In this document: positions 1 to 9,243 of the stretch, one piece after another
How the letters are laid out: each line of letters opens with the position of its first letter
How positions within the stretch are numbered: position 1 is the first letter of the stretch
Origin: Halobacterium sp. DL1
GTDB lineage: Archaea > Halobacteriota > Halobacteria > Halobacteriales > Halobacteriaceae
Length of the DNA: 64,000 bases
Assembly: GCA_000230955.3 (NCBI GenBank)
Contig: CP007060.1
Coordinates: forward strand, 1-64,000
Direction: 5' to 3'
Position numbers and translations under genes: made by a program
The notes under the pieces: generated by a model
What the model saw: only the letters and a program-made list of their open reading frames with translations
Databases searched by the model: none
What the model was told of the DNA's origin: nothing

Positions 1-339
1 GAGACTTAAACTTACGGTCCAGACGGCGTCGACGTTGCGGACCGAGCGGCGTCGAGGATTTCGACGAGCGAACTGTCGAGCGAGGGCAGGAAGGAACTGA
101 GCGGCCTCGACAGCTGGGCCGGCTCTACGAGGAGAAGGGGGAGAGGAATCGAGCGAAGAAAGTGGTGATTGGTAACCATGAACAGGCCACGTCAGGGCGA
201 TAGATTAGTGAGAACAGCCGGAAGAAGAGCGGTTCGCGGAGTGCTCGCGACCGATAGGCTGGAATCGAGCGGTTCGCCTGAGGAGGAACTGGTTCCACAG
301 GACCGGTAGACAAGAACGAGAGGGAAGTCTGCAGGGAAT
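1..339. other. Non-coding flank left of the origin
   Basis: No gene can be supported here. One frame is open from the left edge to about 212, but its translation is rich in Arg, Glu and Gly and matches no family I recognise. The block gagcggttcgc occurs twice (about 228 and 269). The stretch is probably the outer flank of the origin or the tail of a decayed gene. Confidence 0.5.
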
Positions 340-370
340 CCCCCACCCCTTCGTTTCGACTGGAACGGTG
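340..370 (-). repeat. Origin recognition box ORB1 (inverted arm)
   Basis: Read on the minus strand it contains the haloarchaeal box core GAAACGAAGGGG with a TTCCA block before it and a G-run after it. It mirrors the box at 548-577. Orc1 proteins bind such boxes with the winged-helix domain touching the inverted half-sites and the AAA+ domain touching the G-run. Confidence 0.88.
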
Positions 371-420
371 AGAGGGACCAGTCCAGCAAACCGATCAGCC
401 GGGAATCCACGCCAAACCCA

Positions 421-510
421 ACTAGAACTAGACCTTTGCAGCCCTACAATTGGATATGTTCTCTGTATTACGGATATTGTTTTTCGGGTAGGTACTTAGT
501 TCTTCCCTAG
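421..510. other. AT-rich duplex-unwinding region
   Basis: Between the two inverted boxes GC falls sharply: 23 of 60 bases are G or C in 421-480, in a genome of clearly higher GC. The stretch has runs such as ggatattgtttttc near 472. Its position between inward-facing boxes is where origin melting is expected. Function is inferred from composition and placement. Confidence 0.75.
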
Positions 511-547
511 GCTAGACGTCGTCTGTTGTGCCCACTCCTCTTTCTCC

Positions 548-577
548 GTTCCACCTGAAACGAAGGGGTGGGGGGTT
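548..577 (+). repeat. Origin recognition box ORB2
   Basis: The sequence has the TTCCAC block, the GAAACGAAGGGG core and a run of six G after the T. It is the inverted partner of ORB1, about 180 bp away. It is the best match to the haloarchaeal consensus in the window. Confidence 0.9.
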
Positions 578-597
578 CGGCCACATCTCGGCGTTCG

Positions 598-620
598 ACC
601 CCCTGGTTTCCGATGGAACG
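598..620 (-). repeat. ORB-like site, degenerate
   Basis: It follows the same pattern as ORB1 (C-run, GTTTC, three variable bases, TGGAAC) but lacks the TTC between the C-run and GTTTC. It lies 20 bp past ORB2 in inverted orientation. It may be a weak Orc1 site or an eroded copy. Confidence 0.5.
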
Positions 621-1030
621 ACCAGTCGACCAGTCTCAGAATTCCAGCTTCGTACGGTCGGGCTACTCCAAAGATCGGGAGCAGATCGAAGAATCGGTAG
701 GTCCTGCAACAGGCTGATACTGCACCGATGAAGTCGTAGTTTGGTCGAACAAATTAACCGCCATGTAGCGATTTTCGTTATCAGATCTCTGCCTTATCCC
801 GAGGAGCGGGCAACGTCCTTGTCAGTTCCTTACATGCTATGGATCGTGTCGAAACTGCTACACGGAGTACGGTCGACCTACAATCTGACCGCTCCAATTA
901 GCATCATCGAAACTTATTAGTCTCTCCTGTTTCCATTGGTTCATCTGCATCAACTGGAGCGTCTGTCGGGAAGCTGTCGCGGAACGCCGCAGTAACGGTC
1001 GTTTCCGGGCCGCTGTCTGGTGACGGCGCT

Positions 1031-1055
1031 CTCCACACGAAACGAAGGGGTATCC
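1031..1055 (+). repeat. ORB in the orc1 leader
   Basis: A CTCCACACGAAACGAAGGGG block ends 10 bp before the orc1 ATG. The nearest good TATA-like sequence (cttattag, about 911-918) would give a leader of over 100 nt spanning this box, so Orc1 binding here could feed back on its own transcription. That autoregulation is inference. Confidence 0.8.
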
Positions 1056-1064
1056 AATCGACAC

Positions 1065-2612
1065 ATGTCTGACGAACCGATGCCGGACGACCGACGCACG
1101 GCCGACCGCGACTTCGAGGTCGACCTCGACGACGTCCTCGTCGACGACGACGAGGGTGACGAGGGGCTCTTCGACGACCTCCTGAGCGGCGAACCGATAT
1201 TCGAGAACAAGGAAGTACTGCGCCCGTCGTACACGCCACACGAACTCCCCCACCGGAAGGACCAGATCAACAATATGGCGACGATTCTCGTCGCCGCGCT
1301 CCGCGGGGAGACGCCGTCGAACATCCTCATCTACGGGAAGACGGGGACGGGGAAGACCGCGAGCGCGAAGTTCGTGAGCCAGGAGCTCGAGCGCACCTCC
1401 AAGAAGTACGACGTCCCCTGCGAGGTCGAGTACATCAACTGCGAGGTCACCGACACCCAGTACCGCGTGCTCGCGCAGCTCGCGAACACGTTCATCGAGC
1501 AGAACCGCACGTTCGTCGACGAGCGCGTCGCCGACCTCCAGGACCTCCGCAACGAGATGGAGGCCGAGACCGACGCACCTGAAACGGGGGGGTTGCCGGG
1601 CGAGTTCGAGATGGGCGACGGGAGCGACGAGTCCAACAACGATGGCTCGGATCTCCGCGAGCAGTTCGACTCCGTCGAGGACGTCGACGACCGAATCGAG
1701 GAGCTCCTCCAGGAGAAATCGGAGATGGAGGAGGTCCCGATGACGGGGTGGCCGACCGACCGCGTGTACGCGACGTTCTTCGACGCCGTCGACTACGTCG
1801 AGCGGGTCGCCGTCATCATGCTCGACGAGATCGACAAACTCGTCGAGAAGTCCGGCGACGACACGCTGTACAACCTCTCCCGGATGAACTCCGAACTCGA
1901 CAACTCCCGGGTCTCCATCATCGGCATCTCGAACGACCTGAAGTTCACCGACTTCCTCGACCCGCGCGTGAAGTCCAGTCTCGGCGAGGAGGAGATCGTC
2001 TTCCCGCCGTACGACGCCAACCAGCTCCGGGACATCCTCCAGCACCGCTCTGAGGTGGCGTTCAAGGGCCAGGCGCTCTCCGAGGACGTCATCCCGCTCT
2101 GTGCCGCGTTCGCCGCACAGGAACACGGGGACGCGCGACGGGCACTCGACCTGCTGCGGACCGCGGGCGAACTCGCGGAACGCGACCAGTCCGACGACGT
2201 CACCGAGGAGCACGTCCGGCGCGCGCAGGACAAGATCGAACTCGACCGCGTGGTCGAGGTCGTGCGCACGCTCCCGACCCAGAGCAAACTCGTCCTCTAC
2301 GCCATCCTCCTCCTGGAGGACAACGGCGTCCACAACGTCAACACGGGCGAGGTGTACAACATCTACAAGACGCTCTGCGACGAGCTCGACGCTGACGTGC
2401 TCACCCAGCGCCGCGTCACCGACCTCATCAGCGAACTCGACATGCTCGGCATCGTGAACGCGGTGGTCGTCTCGAAGGGCCGCTACGGGCGCACGAAGGA
2501 AATCTCACTTTCGGTCCCCGTCGAGGAGACAGAGACCGTCCTCGAAGCCGACTCCCGCCTGAGCGACATCGAGGATGTCACCCCGTTCGTGCAGGCGCGC
2601 TTCGACAACTGA
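1065..2612 (+). CDS. orc1: Orc1/Cdc6 origin-binding initiator (AAA+)
   Basis: It recognises origin boxes and loads the MCM helicase. The 515-residue protein has an acidic N-terminal extension (about residues 1-45), Walker A GKTGTGKT (91-98), Walker B IMLDEID (251-257), and a C-terminal part fitting the winged-helix DNA-binding domain. It is longer than the usual 400 or so residues, owing to the N-terminal tail and an acidic, Gly/Asn-rich insert (about 165-205) between the Walker motifs; such inserts are common in haloarchaeal Orc proteins. The ATG at 1065 is preferred over a GTG at 1020 because the extra 15 residues are encoded by the origin box. ORBs flank it on both sides, so this is the origin-linked paralogue. 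Confidence 0.96.
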   Translation: MSDEPMPDDRRTADRDFEVDLDDVLVDDDEGDEGLFDDLLSGEPIFENKEVLRPSYTPHELPHRKDQINNMATILVAALRGETPSNILIYGKTGTGKTASAKFVSQELERTSKKYDVPCEVEYINCEVTDTQYRVLAQLANTFIEQNRTFVDERVADLQDLRNEMEAETDAPETGGLPGEFEMGDGSDESNNDGSDLREQFDSVEDVDDRIEELLQEKSEMEEVPMTGWPTDRVYATFFDAVDYVERVAVIMLDEIDKLVEKSGDDTLYNLSRMNSELDNSRVSIIGISNDLKFTDFLDPRVKSSLGEEEIVFPPYDANQLRDILQHRSEVAFKGQALSEDVIPLCAAFAAQEHGDARRALDLLRTAGELAERDQSDDVTEEHVRRAQDKIELDRVVEVVRTLPTQSKLVLYAILLLEDNGVHNVNTGEVYNIYKTLCDELDADVLTQRRVTDLISELDMLGIVNAVVVSKGRYGRTKEISLSVPVEETETVLEADSRLSDIEDVTPFVQARFDN

Positions 2613-2641
2613 GCGACTGTCCGCCTATCAGACCAGATTCT

Positions 2642-2668
2642 GACACCCCTTCGTTTCTAGTGGAGAAC
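2642..2668 (-). repeat. ORB downstream of orc1
   Basis: On the minus strand this reads a TTCTCCACTAG block followed by GAAACGAAGGGGT. It sits 30 bp after the orc1 stop, so orc1 is bracketed by boxes in opposite orientation (1031 plus, 2642 minus). Confidence 0.83.
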
Positions 2669-2795
2669 ACCTCACTGAGGCGTGGTTACCATCCAGTTGA
2701 AAGACGAGTACTGTGGTGTCGAACGAACGAAGCGGAATCGAAGAACGGCCGGTACTGGCTGGACGGGAGATGCGCTCCGCAGTGTTCCCGAACGG

Positions 2796-3344
2796 CTACC
2801 CGAGGAGGTAGCGCAGCCAGCCGTTCCGTTCCACGAGGTCGAGTTCCTCGAGTCGGGCGTCGAGGCCGAGGATGCGCCCGGCGCCGAACGCCGCGACGGC
2901 GAGGAAGACGAGCATGTAGGCGAAGTCGCCGTTCACGTAGCCGTGTTGGACGCTCCAGTTCCCGAAGTAGAACAGGAGCATCATGAACGCGCCGAAGAAC
3001 GCGGCGAGTCGGGTGACTGCGCCGAGCAGGAGCGCGACGCCGATAAGCGCCTCGCCCCACGGGACGGCAACGTTCACGAGGTCGAGGAACCACGGCGTAT
3101 TCGCCATCCACGCGAACATCGCCTCGAGGGGGTTCCCGTTCGTGGACGCGACGTTCCCGAGGTAGCCGCCGGCGGCGAAGCTCCCCGAGAGTAGCTTGTC
3201 GACGCCCGACGAGAGGAACGCGTACCCCATCATCAGTCGCAGCGCGAGGACGAACCACGCGCTCAGGCTGTGTGCTTTCCCGCGGACGGTGATGCCGCCG
3301 AGACGGGATTCGAACGTGTTCGGACCGGCCGTAGTTTGGGACAT
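2796..3344 (-). CDS. DoxX family membrane protein
   Basis: The 182-residue protein has about four hydrophobic helices, beginning near residue 28, and resembles DoxX/DoxD-type proteins (SSGVDKLLSG after helix 1; the FGAFMMLLFYFGNW segment). Family members are linked to quinol oxidation or oxidative-stress complexes, but the substrate of this one is unknown. The ATG at 3344 is chosen because upstream codons cross the promoter. A TATA-like CTATATC at about 3382-3390 fits a leader of about 15 nt. The gene diverges from the HTH gene at 3514, which may regulate it. Confidence 0.85.
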   Translation of the reverse strand: MSQTTAGPNTFESRLGGITVRGKAHSLSAWFVLALRLMMGYAFLSSGVDKLLSGSFAAGGYLGNVASTNGNPLEAMFAWMANTPWFLDLVNVAVPWGEALIGVALLLGAVTRLAAFFGAFMMLLFYFGNWSVQHGYVNGDFAYMLVFLAVAAFGAGRILGLDARLEELDLVERNGWLRYLLG

Positions 3345-3513
3345 AGTGTTTCCCTCCAGTTGGACGGAGGTTCTGCGGAACGATATAGCGAGCAGGCGTT
3401 TCCCACGGTCTGAGGCTCGTTCCTGGAGTGTGGGAATCACACTGGTGGTCCCTTCCAGTGGGAGGGTTCTGTCGAACGAATTAAGAGACGGCGCTCCGCA
3501 GGTCGGACTGTCG
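3345..3513. promoter_or_regulatory. Divergent promoter region with a repeated TCCAGTKGGA motif
   Basis: It holds the doxX promoter (minus-strand TATA near 3386) and the promoter of the HTH gene (gaattaagag near 3478-3487, about 30 nt before the ATG). TCCAGTTGGA at 3355-3364 covers the expected doxX start site, and TCCAGTGGGA at 3454-3463 lies just before the HTH-gene TATA box. Two near-identical symmetric sites at these positions suggest one regulator acting on both genes. Confidence 0.55.
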
Positions 3514-3888
3514 ATGCGCGCTCCGTTCGATTCGGAAGAGGCACCCGACCTCCAGGACGTACTGGACGCCCTGGACGACGAGGGCTGTCGACGCATCATC
3601 GAGGTGCTCGAGGAGCCGATGACCGCCAAGCAGGTCGCGGACGCCAGCGACGTGCCGCTGTCGACCACTTACCGGAAACTCGACCTGCTGACGGACGCCG
3701 CGCTCCTCGAGGAGCGTGCGGTGCTTCAGCCGGACGGCCACCACACGACGGAGTACGCGCTCGTGTTCGAGGAGGTGGTCATCCAACTGGCCGAGGACCG
3801 GACGCTCGACGTCGGCATCGCCCGGCCGCCGGAGTCGACGGACGAGCGCCTCGAGACGCTCTGGGCGGAGGTGAGCAAGGAAACATGA
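3514..3888 (+). CDS. Winged-helix transcriptional regulator
   Basis: The 124-residue protein has an HTH segment at about residues 25-60 (MTAKQVADASDVPLSTTYRK), the pattern of ArsR-like winged helices in haloarchaea. No metal-binding cysteines are visible. The C-terminal half is probably for dimerisation. The ATG at 3514 is about 30 nt after a TATA-like box; longer reading would run through the promoter. It overlaps the next gene by 4 nt (ATGA), so the two are co-transcribed. It may control itself and doxX; its ligand cannot be told. Confidence 0.83.
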   Translation: MRAPFDSEEAPDLQDVLDALDDEGCRRIIEVLEEPMTAKQVADASDVPLSTTYRKLDLLTDAALLEERAVLQPDGHHTTEYALVFEEVVIQLAEDRTLDVGIARPPESTDERLETLWAEVSKET

Positions 3889-4157
3889 GACACTACACCA
3901 TCGTCGTCGCGCTGAAGACAGTCACGCTGCTGCTCGGCGGAGCGGTCACGTACTTCGCGCTGAAGGCGTGGAAACGCACCGGCTCGCCCGCGCTGCGGTC
4001 GCTCGCCATCGGGTTCGGGTTCGTGACCCTCGGCTCGCTGCTCGCGGGGGTCGTCGACCAGCTGCTCGTCGTCGACCAGACGTTCGCGGTGCTGACCGAG
4101 AGCGCGCTGACGGCTGTCGGATTCGCGGTTATCGTCTACTCGCTGTACGAGGACTAG
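3885..4157 (+). CDS. Small three-helix membrane protein (DUF7521-like)
   Basis: The 90-residue protein has three predicted membrane helices (about 4-25, 38-60, 65-86). Haloarchaea often pair such a protein with a small HTH regulator; I recall the family as DUF7521, not checked. The 4-nt overlap with the HTH gene implies translational coupling. A plausible role is a membrane partner or sensor for that regulator. Its end overlaps sec11 on the opposite strand by 4 bp. Confidence 0.75.
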   Translation: MRHYTIVVALKTVTLLLGGAVTYFALKAWKRTGSPALRSLAIGFGFVTLGSLLAGVVDQLLVVDQTFAVLTESALTAVGFAVIVYSLYED

Positions 4158-4891
4158 GCGCCCGCGAAAGCGCCTGACTGGGGAGCGGTCGCGTTGGCGG
4201 CGGCCGGCGCTACCGGATCCATCGACGCCGTCCCGGAGACGGTGAGGCGCACCCAGCCGAGGTACGGGATGCGGTACTCCGCCGTTCCCTTGATCCACGA
4301 CGGCCGCACGGGCTCCGAGATGCCCTTCACCTGGTCGTAGTAGTCGTTGGTCACGGAGTTGTCCCCCTTCGTGATGAAGCCGGCGTGGGGCGCGGGGCAG
4401 TTCCGGAGTTCCCCGCAGTCGTCGGCACCGCCGAGGAAGCTCTGGTCGGCCTTCTCGTACCAGTTCTCGCCGTCGTTCACCCAGAAGCGCACGCGGTGAA
4501 TTACCGGCGTCTGCCTGGCGTTCCCGTTCGGCTGATAGACGATGACGTCGCCGGGACCACCGAACTTCCTGAAGTTCTGGTCCGCGCCCGTGCGCGCCGT
4601 GACGATGCCGGTGTCGCCGGTGGCGTACTCGGGGCTGAACCGCTGTTCCTCCATCACGAACACGAGGTCTCCTTTCACCATGTTCGGCTGCATGCTGCCG
4701 CTCTCGACGGCGACCAGTGGGGGCCAGACGCCGCTGACGGCGAACAGCAGCAGTCCGACCATCCCGACGGCGAGCGCGCTGCTCCCGGCCTCACGGAGGA
4801 ACAGCACGACGCCGTTGTCTGTGTGGAGGAACCAGCTCGCGGCGCCGCGAACACCGCCGCGGGAGTCGGGCGAGTCATCGCCGTTCGTCAT
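4154..4891 (-). CDS. sec11: Signal peptidase I (Sec11 type)
   Basis: It cleaves Sec signal peptides at the outer face of the membrane. The 245-residue protein has an N-terminal helix at about 35-58, then the nucleophile motif SGSM (Ser66), His132 in IHRV and Asp177 in KGDNS. A Ser-His-Asp set is expected for archaeal and ER-type enzymes, in contrast to the Ser-Lys of bacteria. A second hydrophobic stretch near the C terminus (YLGWVRLTV region) is weak. A signal peptidase gene next to orc1 and polD1 also occurs in Haloferax as I recall it. It is divergent from polD1 and shares an 86-bp promoter region. Confidence 0.92.
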   Translation of the reverse strand: MTNGDDSPDSRGGVRGAASWFLHTDNGVVLFLREAGSSALAVGMVGLLLFAVSGVWPPLVAVESGSMQPNMVKGDLVFVMEEQRFSPEYATGDTGIVTARTGADQNFRKFGGPGDVIVYQPNGNARQTPVIHRVRFWVNDGENWYEKADQSFLGGADDCGELRNCPAPHAGFITKGDNSVTNDYYDQVKGISEPVRPSWIKGTAEYRIPYLGWVRLTVSGTASMDPVAPAAANATAPQSGAFAGA

Positions 4892-4977
4892 TCACAGGGA
4901 ATTCGGCGCTGGCGGGTTTCAACCTTCCCCTCTGGCGACCGCCACGCTTTTGCTGAACCTCCGCGTCCGTCAGTAAC

Positions 4978-6636
4978 GTGCCCCTAGAACCCCCGGTTCG
5001 GGTGGTCCGCGAACTCACAAGCCGGGGCTACAACGCCGACCGCGAGGCGGTGACGCTGCTCGCGGGTGCGGACGACCCGTCGGCTGCCGTCGAGCGAGCC
5101 GTCGACGAGGCGCCCGCAGACGCCCTGACGCTCACGGTCGACCACGTGCGGTCCGTGCTGGAAGACGACCTTACCGACGCCCGGACGGACGGCGCGAGCG
5201 AGGCCGCCGACGCGGCGGCTGACGCCTTCTCGCCGGACGCACAGACGCCGGATAAATCCAACTCTACCGACGCTACCTCTGGTTCCACTGAAGTAGAAAC
5301 GGAGACAAATCATACCACGGAAACAGGTTCTCCACTAGAAACGAAGGGGGTCGACGACACCAGCGGAACGACTGAGTCTGTCGGGTCCGCCGACTCACAG
5401 GACGCTCCGAATCCCGCTGGTGACCACGACGAGCGCAGTCTCGACATCGCGGGCGACATCACCGGAGAGTCCACTGGGACCGGCGAGTACAAGAACTTCG
5501 TCGCGACGTTCCGCGACCGCTACGACCGGCTCTCGAAGAAGCTCCGCGGGCGCGTCAACCACCGTCCGACGTCGGCGCTGGACTCGATGCCGGGTGGCAG
5601 CGACGCCGCCGTCGTCGGCATGGTCAACGACGTCCGCTCTACTGCGAGCGGCCACTGGCTCGTGGAACTGGAGGATACGAACGGCGTCTTCCCCGCGCTC
5701 GTGATGAAGGATAAGGACATCGCGGCGGACGTCGACGAACTCCTGATGGACGAGGTCATCGCCATCGAGGGGACGCTCTCGGACGACGGCGGCATCCTGT
5801 TCGCCGACGACATCTTCTTCCCGGACATCCCGCGGACGCACGAGCCGAACACCGCCGACCGCCACGTCCAGGCGGCGCTCGTCTCCGACGTCCACGTCGG
5901 CAGCCAGGAGTTCGCCGACGACGAGTGGTCGGCGTTCGCCGACTGGCTCCACACGCCCGAAGCCGACGCCGTCGAGTACCTCCTCGTCGCGGGCGACATG
6001 GTCGAGGGCGTCGGCGTCTACCCCAATCAGGACGAGGAACTCGACATCGTCGACCTCTACGAGCAGTACGAGACGTTCGCCGAGCGCCTCAAGGAGGTGC
6101 CCGGCGACACGGAGATCGTGATGATCCCGGGGAACCACGACGCCGTCCGCCTCGCGGAACCCCAGCCGGCCTTCGACGAGGAACTCCGCTCCATCATGAG
6201 CGCACACGACGCCCGGTTCACCGGCAACCCCTCCACGGTCACCGTCGAGGGCGTGAATATCCTGATGTACCACGGCGTCTCCATCGACGAAATCATCGCC
6301 GAACACCCCAGCGAGGACGTCTCCTACGACAACCCGCACCGGGCGATGGAACTACTCCTCCGGAAGCGCCACGTCGCCCCGCAGTTCGGCGGGCGCACCC
6401 GCCTCGCGCCCGAGGAAGAAGACTACCTCGTGATGGACGAGGTGCCCGACGTCTTCCACACGGGTCACGTCCACAAACTCGGCGTCGGCACCTACCACAA
6501 CGTCCGGATGGTCAACTCGGGCTGCTGGCAGCACCAGACCGAGTTCCAGCAGTCGGTGAACATCGACCCGGACGTCGCCACCGCGCCCATCCTCGACCTC
6601 GACACGCTCGACGTGACGGTCCGGAAGTTCGTCTGA
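4978..6636 (+). CDS. polD1: DNA polymerase D small subunit DP1 (3'-5' exonuclease)
   Basis: It is the proofreading subunit of the archaeal replicative polymerase PolD. The 552-residue protein has a helical N-terminal domain (1-70), an acidic Ser/Thr-rich linker (about 70-165), an OB-fold (about 205-285) and a calcineurin-like phosphoesterase domain with SDVHVGS (303 on), GDMVEG, PGNHD, YHGVS and GHVHK. The metal ligands look complete, so the nuclease is probably active. The start is GTG at 4978; upstream in-frame codons fall in the divergent promoter. The linker contains an origin recognition box and an unusually AT-rich stretch. Confidence 0.95.
   Translation: MPLEPPVRVVRELTSRGYNADREAVTLLAGADDPSAAVERAVDEAPADALTLTVDHVRSVLEDDLTDARTDGASEAADAAADAFSPDAQTPDKSNSTDATSGSTEVETETNHTTETGSPLETKGVDDTSGTTESVGSADSQDAPNPAGDHDERSLDIAGDITGESTGTGEYKNFVATFRDRYDRLSKKLRGRVNHRPTSALDSMPGGSDAAVVGMVNDVRSTASGHWLVELEDTNGVFPALVMKDKDIAADVDELLMDEVIAIEGTLSDDGGILFADDIFFPDIPRTHEPNTADRHVQAALVSDVHVGSQEFADDEWSAFADWLHTPEADAVEYLLVAGDMVEGVGVYPNQDEELDIVDLYEQYETFAERLKEVPGDTEIVMIPGNHDAVRLAEPQPAFDEELRSIMSAHDARFTGNPSTVTVEGVNILMYHGVSIDEIIAEHPSEDVSYDNPHRAMELLLRKRHVAPQFGGRTRLAPEEEDYLVMDEVPDVFHTGHVHKLGVGTYHNVRMVNSGCWQHQTEFQQSVNIDPDVATAPILDLDTLDVTVRKFV
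5328..5356 (+). repeat. ORB embedded in the polD1 coding sequence
   Basis: The sequence reads TTCTCCACTAGAAACGAAGG followed by a G-run, matching the box at 2642-2668 base for base over the TTCTCCACTAG and GAAACGAAGGGG blocks. It encodes part of the disordered linker of DP1 (about residues 117-125, in ETGSPLETKG). The 60 bases at 5281-5340 have only 27 G or C and use codons rare here (CTA, TCT, AAT). Confidence 0.8.
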
Positions 6637-6651
6637 CCCGGTTTCACCTGC

Positions 6652-6891
6652 TCACTCCGGCGCCGTCACGCCCCAGGAGATGCGGTTCCAGAGGCGCTCG
6701 TAGCCGTAGTACGTCCCGGTCTTGATGAGGTTCGTGACGAGGCCGATGTTGATCGCGTCCGTCGTACTCCCGGTCACCACCCACGCCACGACGATGGTGA
6801 TCGCGACCATCAGGGCGCGGTAGCAGAGCGTCTTGACTACCGCGCGGAGTCGCGCCTCGTGTGGTCGCCTGGAGATGTAGTCTCGGAGCAT
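6652..6891 (-). CDS. DUF2061 family membrane protein
   Basis: The 79-residue protein has two hydrophobic segments (about 17-38 and 44-58) and the DUF2061 pattern: a basic N terminus followed by KTLCYRALMVAITIVVAWVV and the ending YYGYERLWNRISWG. The function of this family is not known. The start at 6891 is chosen over an earlier one at 6927 because the family begins near this point. It is convergent with polD1, with 15 bp between stops. Confidence 0.88.
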   Translation of the reverse strand: MLRDYISRRPHEARLRAVVKTLCYRALMVAITIVVAWVVTGSTTDAINIGLVTNLIKTGTYYGYERLWNRISWGVTAPE

Positions 6892-6951
6892 GGTCGCCGC
6901 TGTCCGAACCCTCGAACGGCAACGCAATAACTGGTCCGTAGCCGATACCGG

Positions 6952-9132
<2,181 letters not shown>

Positions 9133-9243
9133 TCATCGTTCGACAGCGCTGTCGAAGGCCGCGGAGAGTCCGACTGCGACCGACACTCGGCAGACGTTGC
9201 ACGCATCCCGCTATCTTATCCGCGCTCGCGCCGACACTCCTGT

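Larger units (their letters stand above)
340..1064. other. oriC1: Candidate replication origin (oriC1-type) upstream of orc1
   Basis: Two long origin recognition boxes lie in opposite orientation (340-370 and 548-577) around an AT-rich core, with a weaker box at 598-620 and another at 1031-1055, just before orc1. This is the arrangement described for Halobacterium oriC1: inverted repeats of about 31 bp flanking an AT-rich segment of under 200 bp upstream of an orc1/cdc6 gene. The 1-1064 stretch holds no supported gene. That this origin fires in the cell is inferred from the sequence, not shown. Confidence 0.88.

Noticed and set aside
3-212. Open frame from the left edge
   Set aside because: No start in the window and no recognisable similarity; next to origin boxes, so probably non-coding.
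1577-1594. ORB-like GAAACGGGGG in orc1
   Set aside because: Lacks the AAGG part of the core; codes for a Gly-rich insert. Too weak to call.
858-2333. Long minus-strand open frame of 491 codons
   Set aside because: It is the antisense shadow of orc1; high GC gives long open frames on both strands. Its translation has runs of Val, Arg and Asp without domain patterns.
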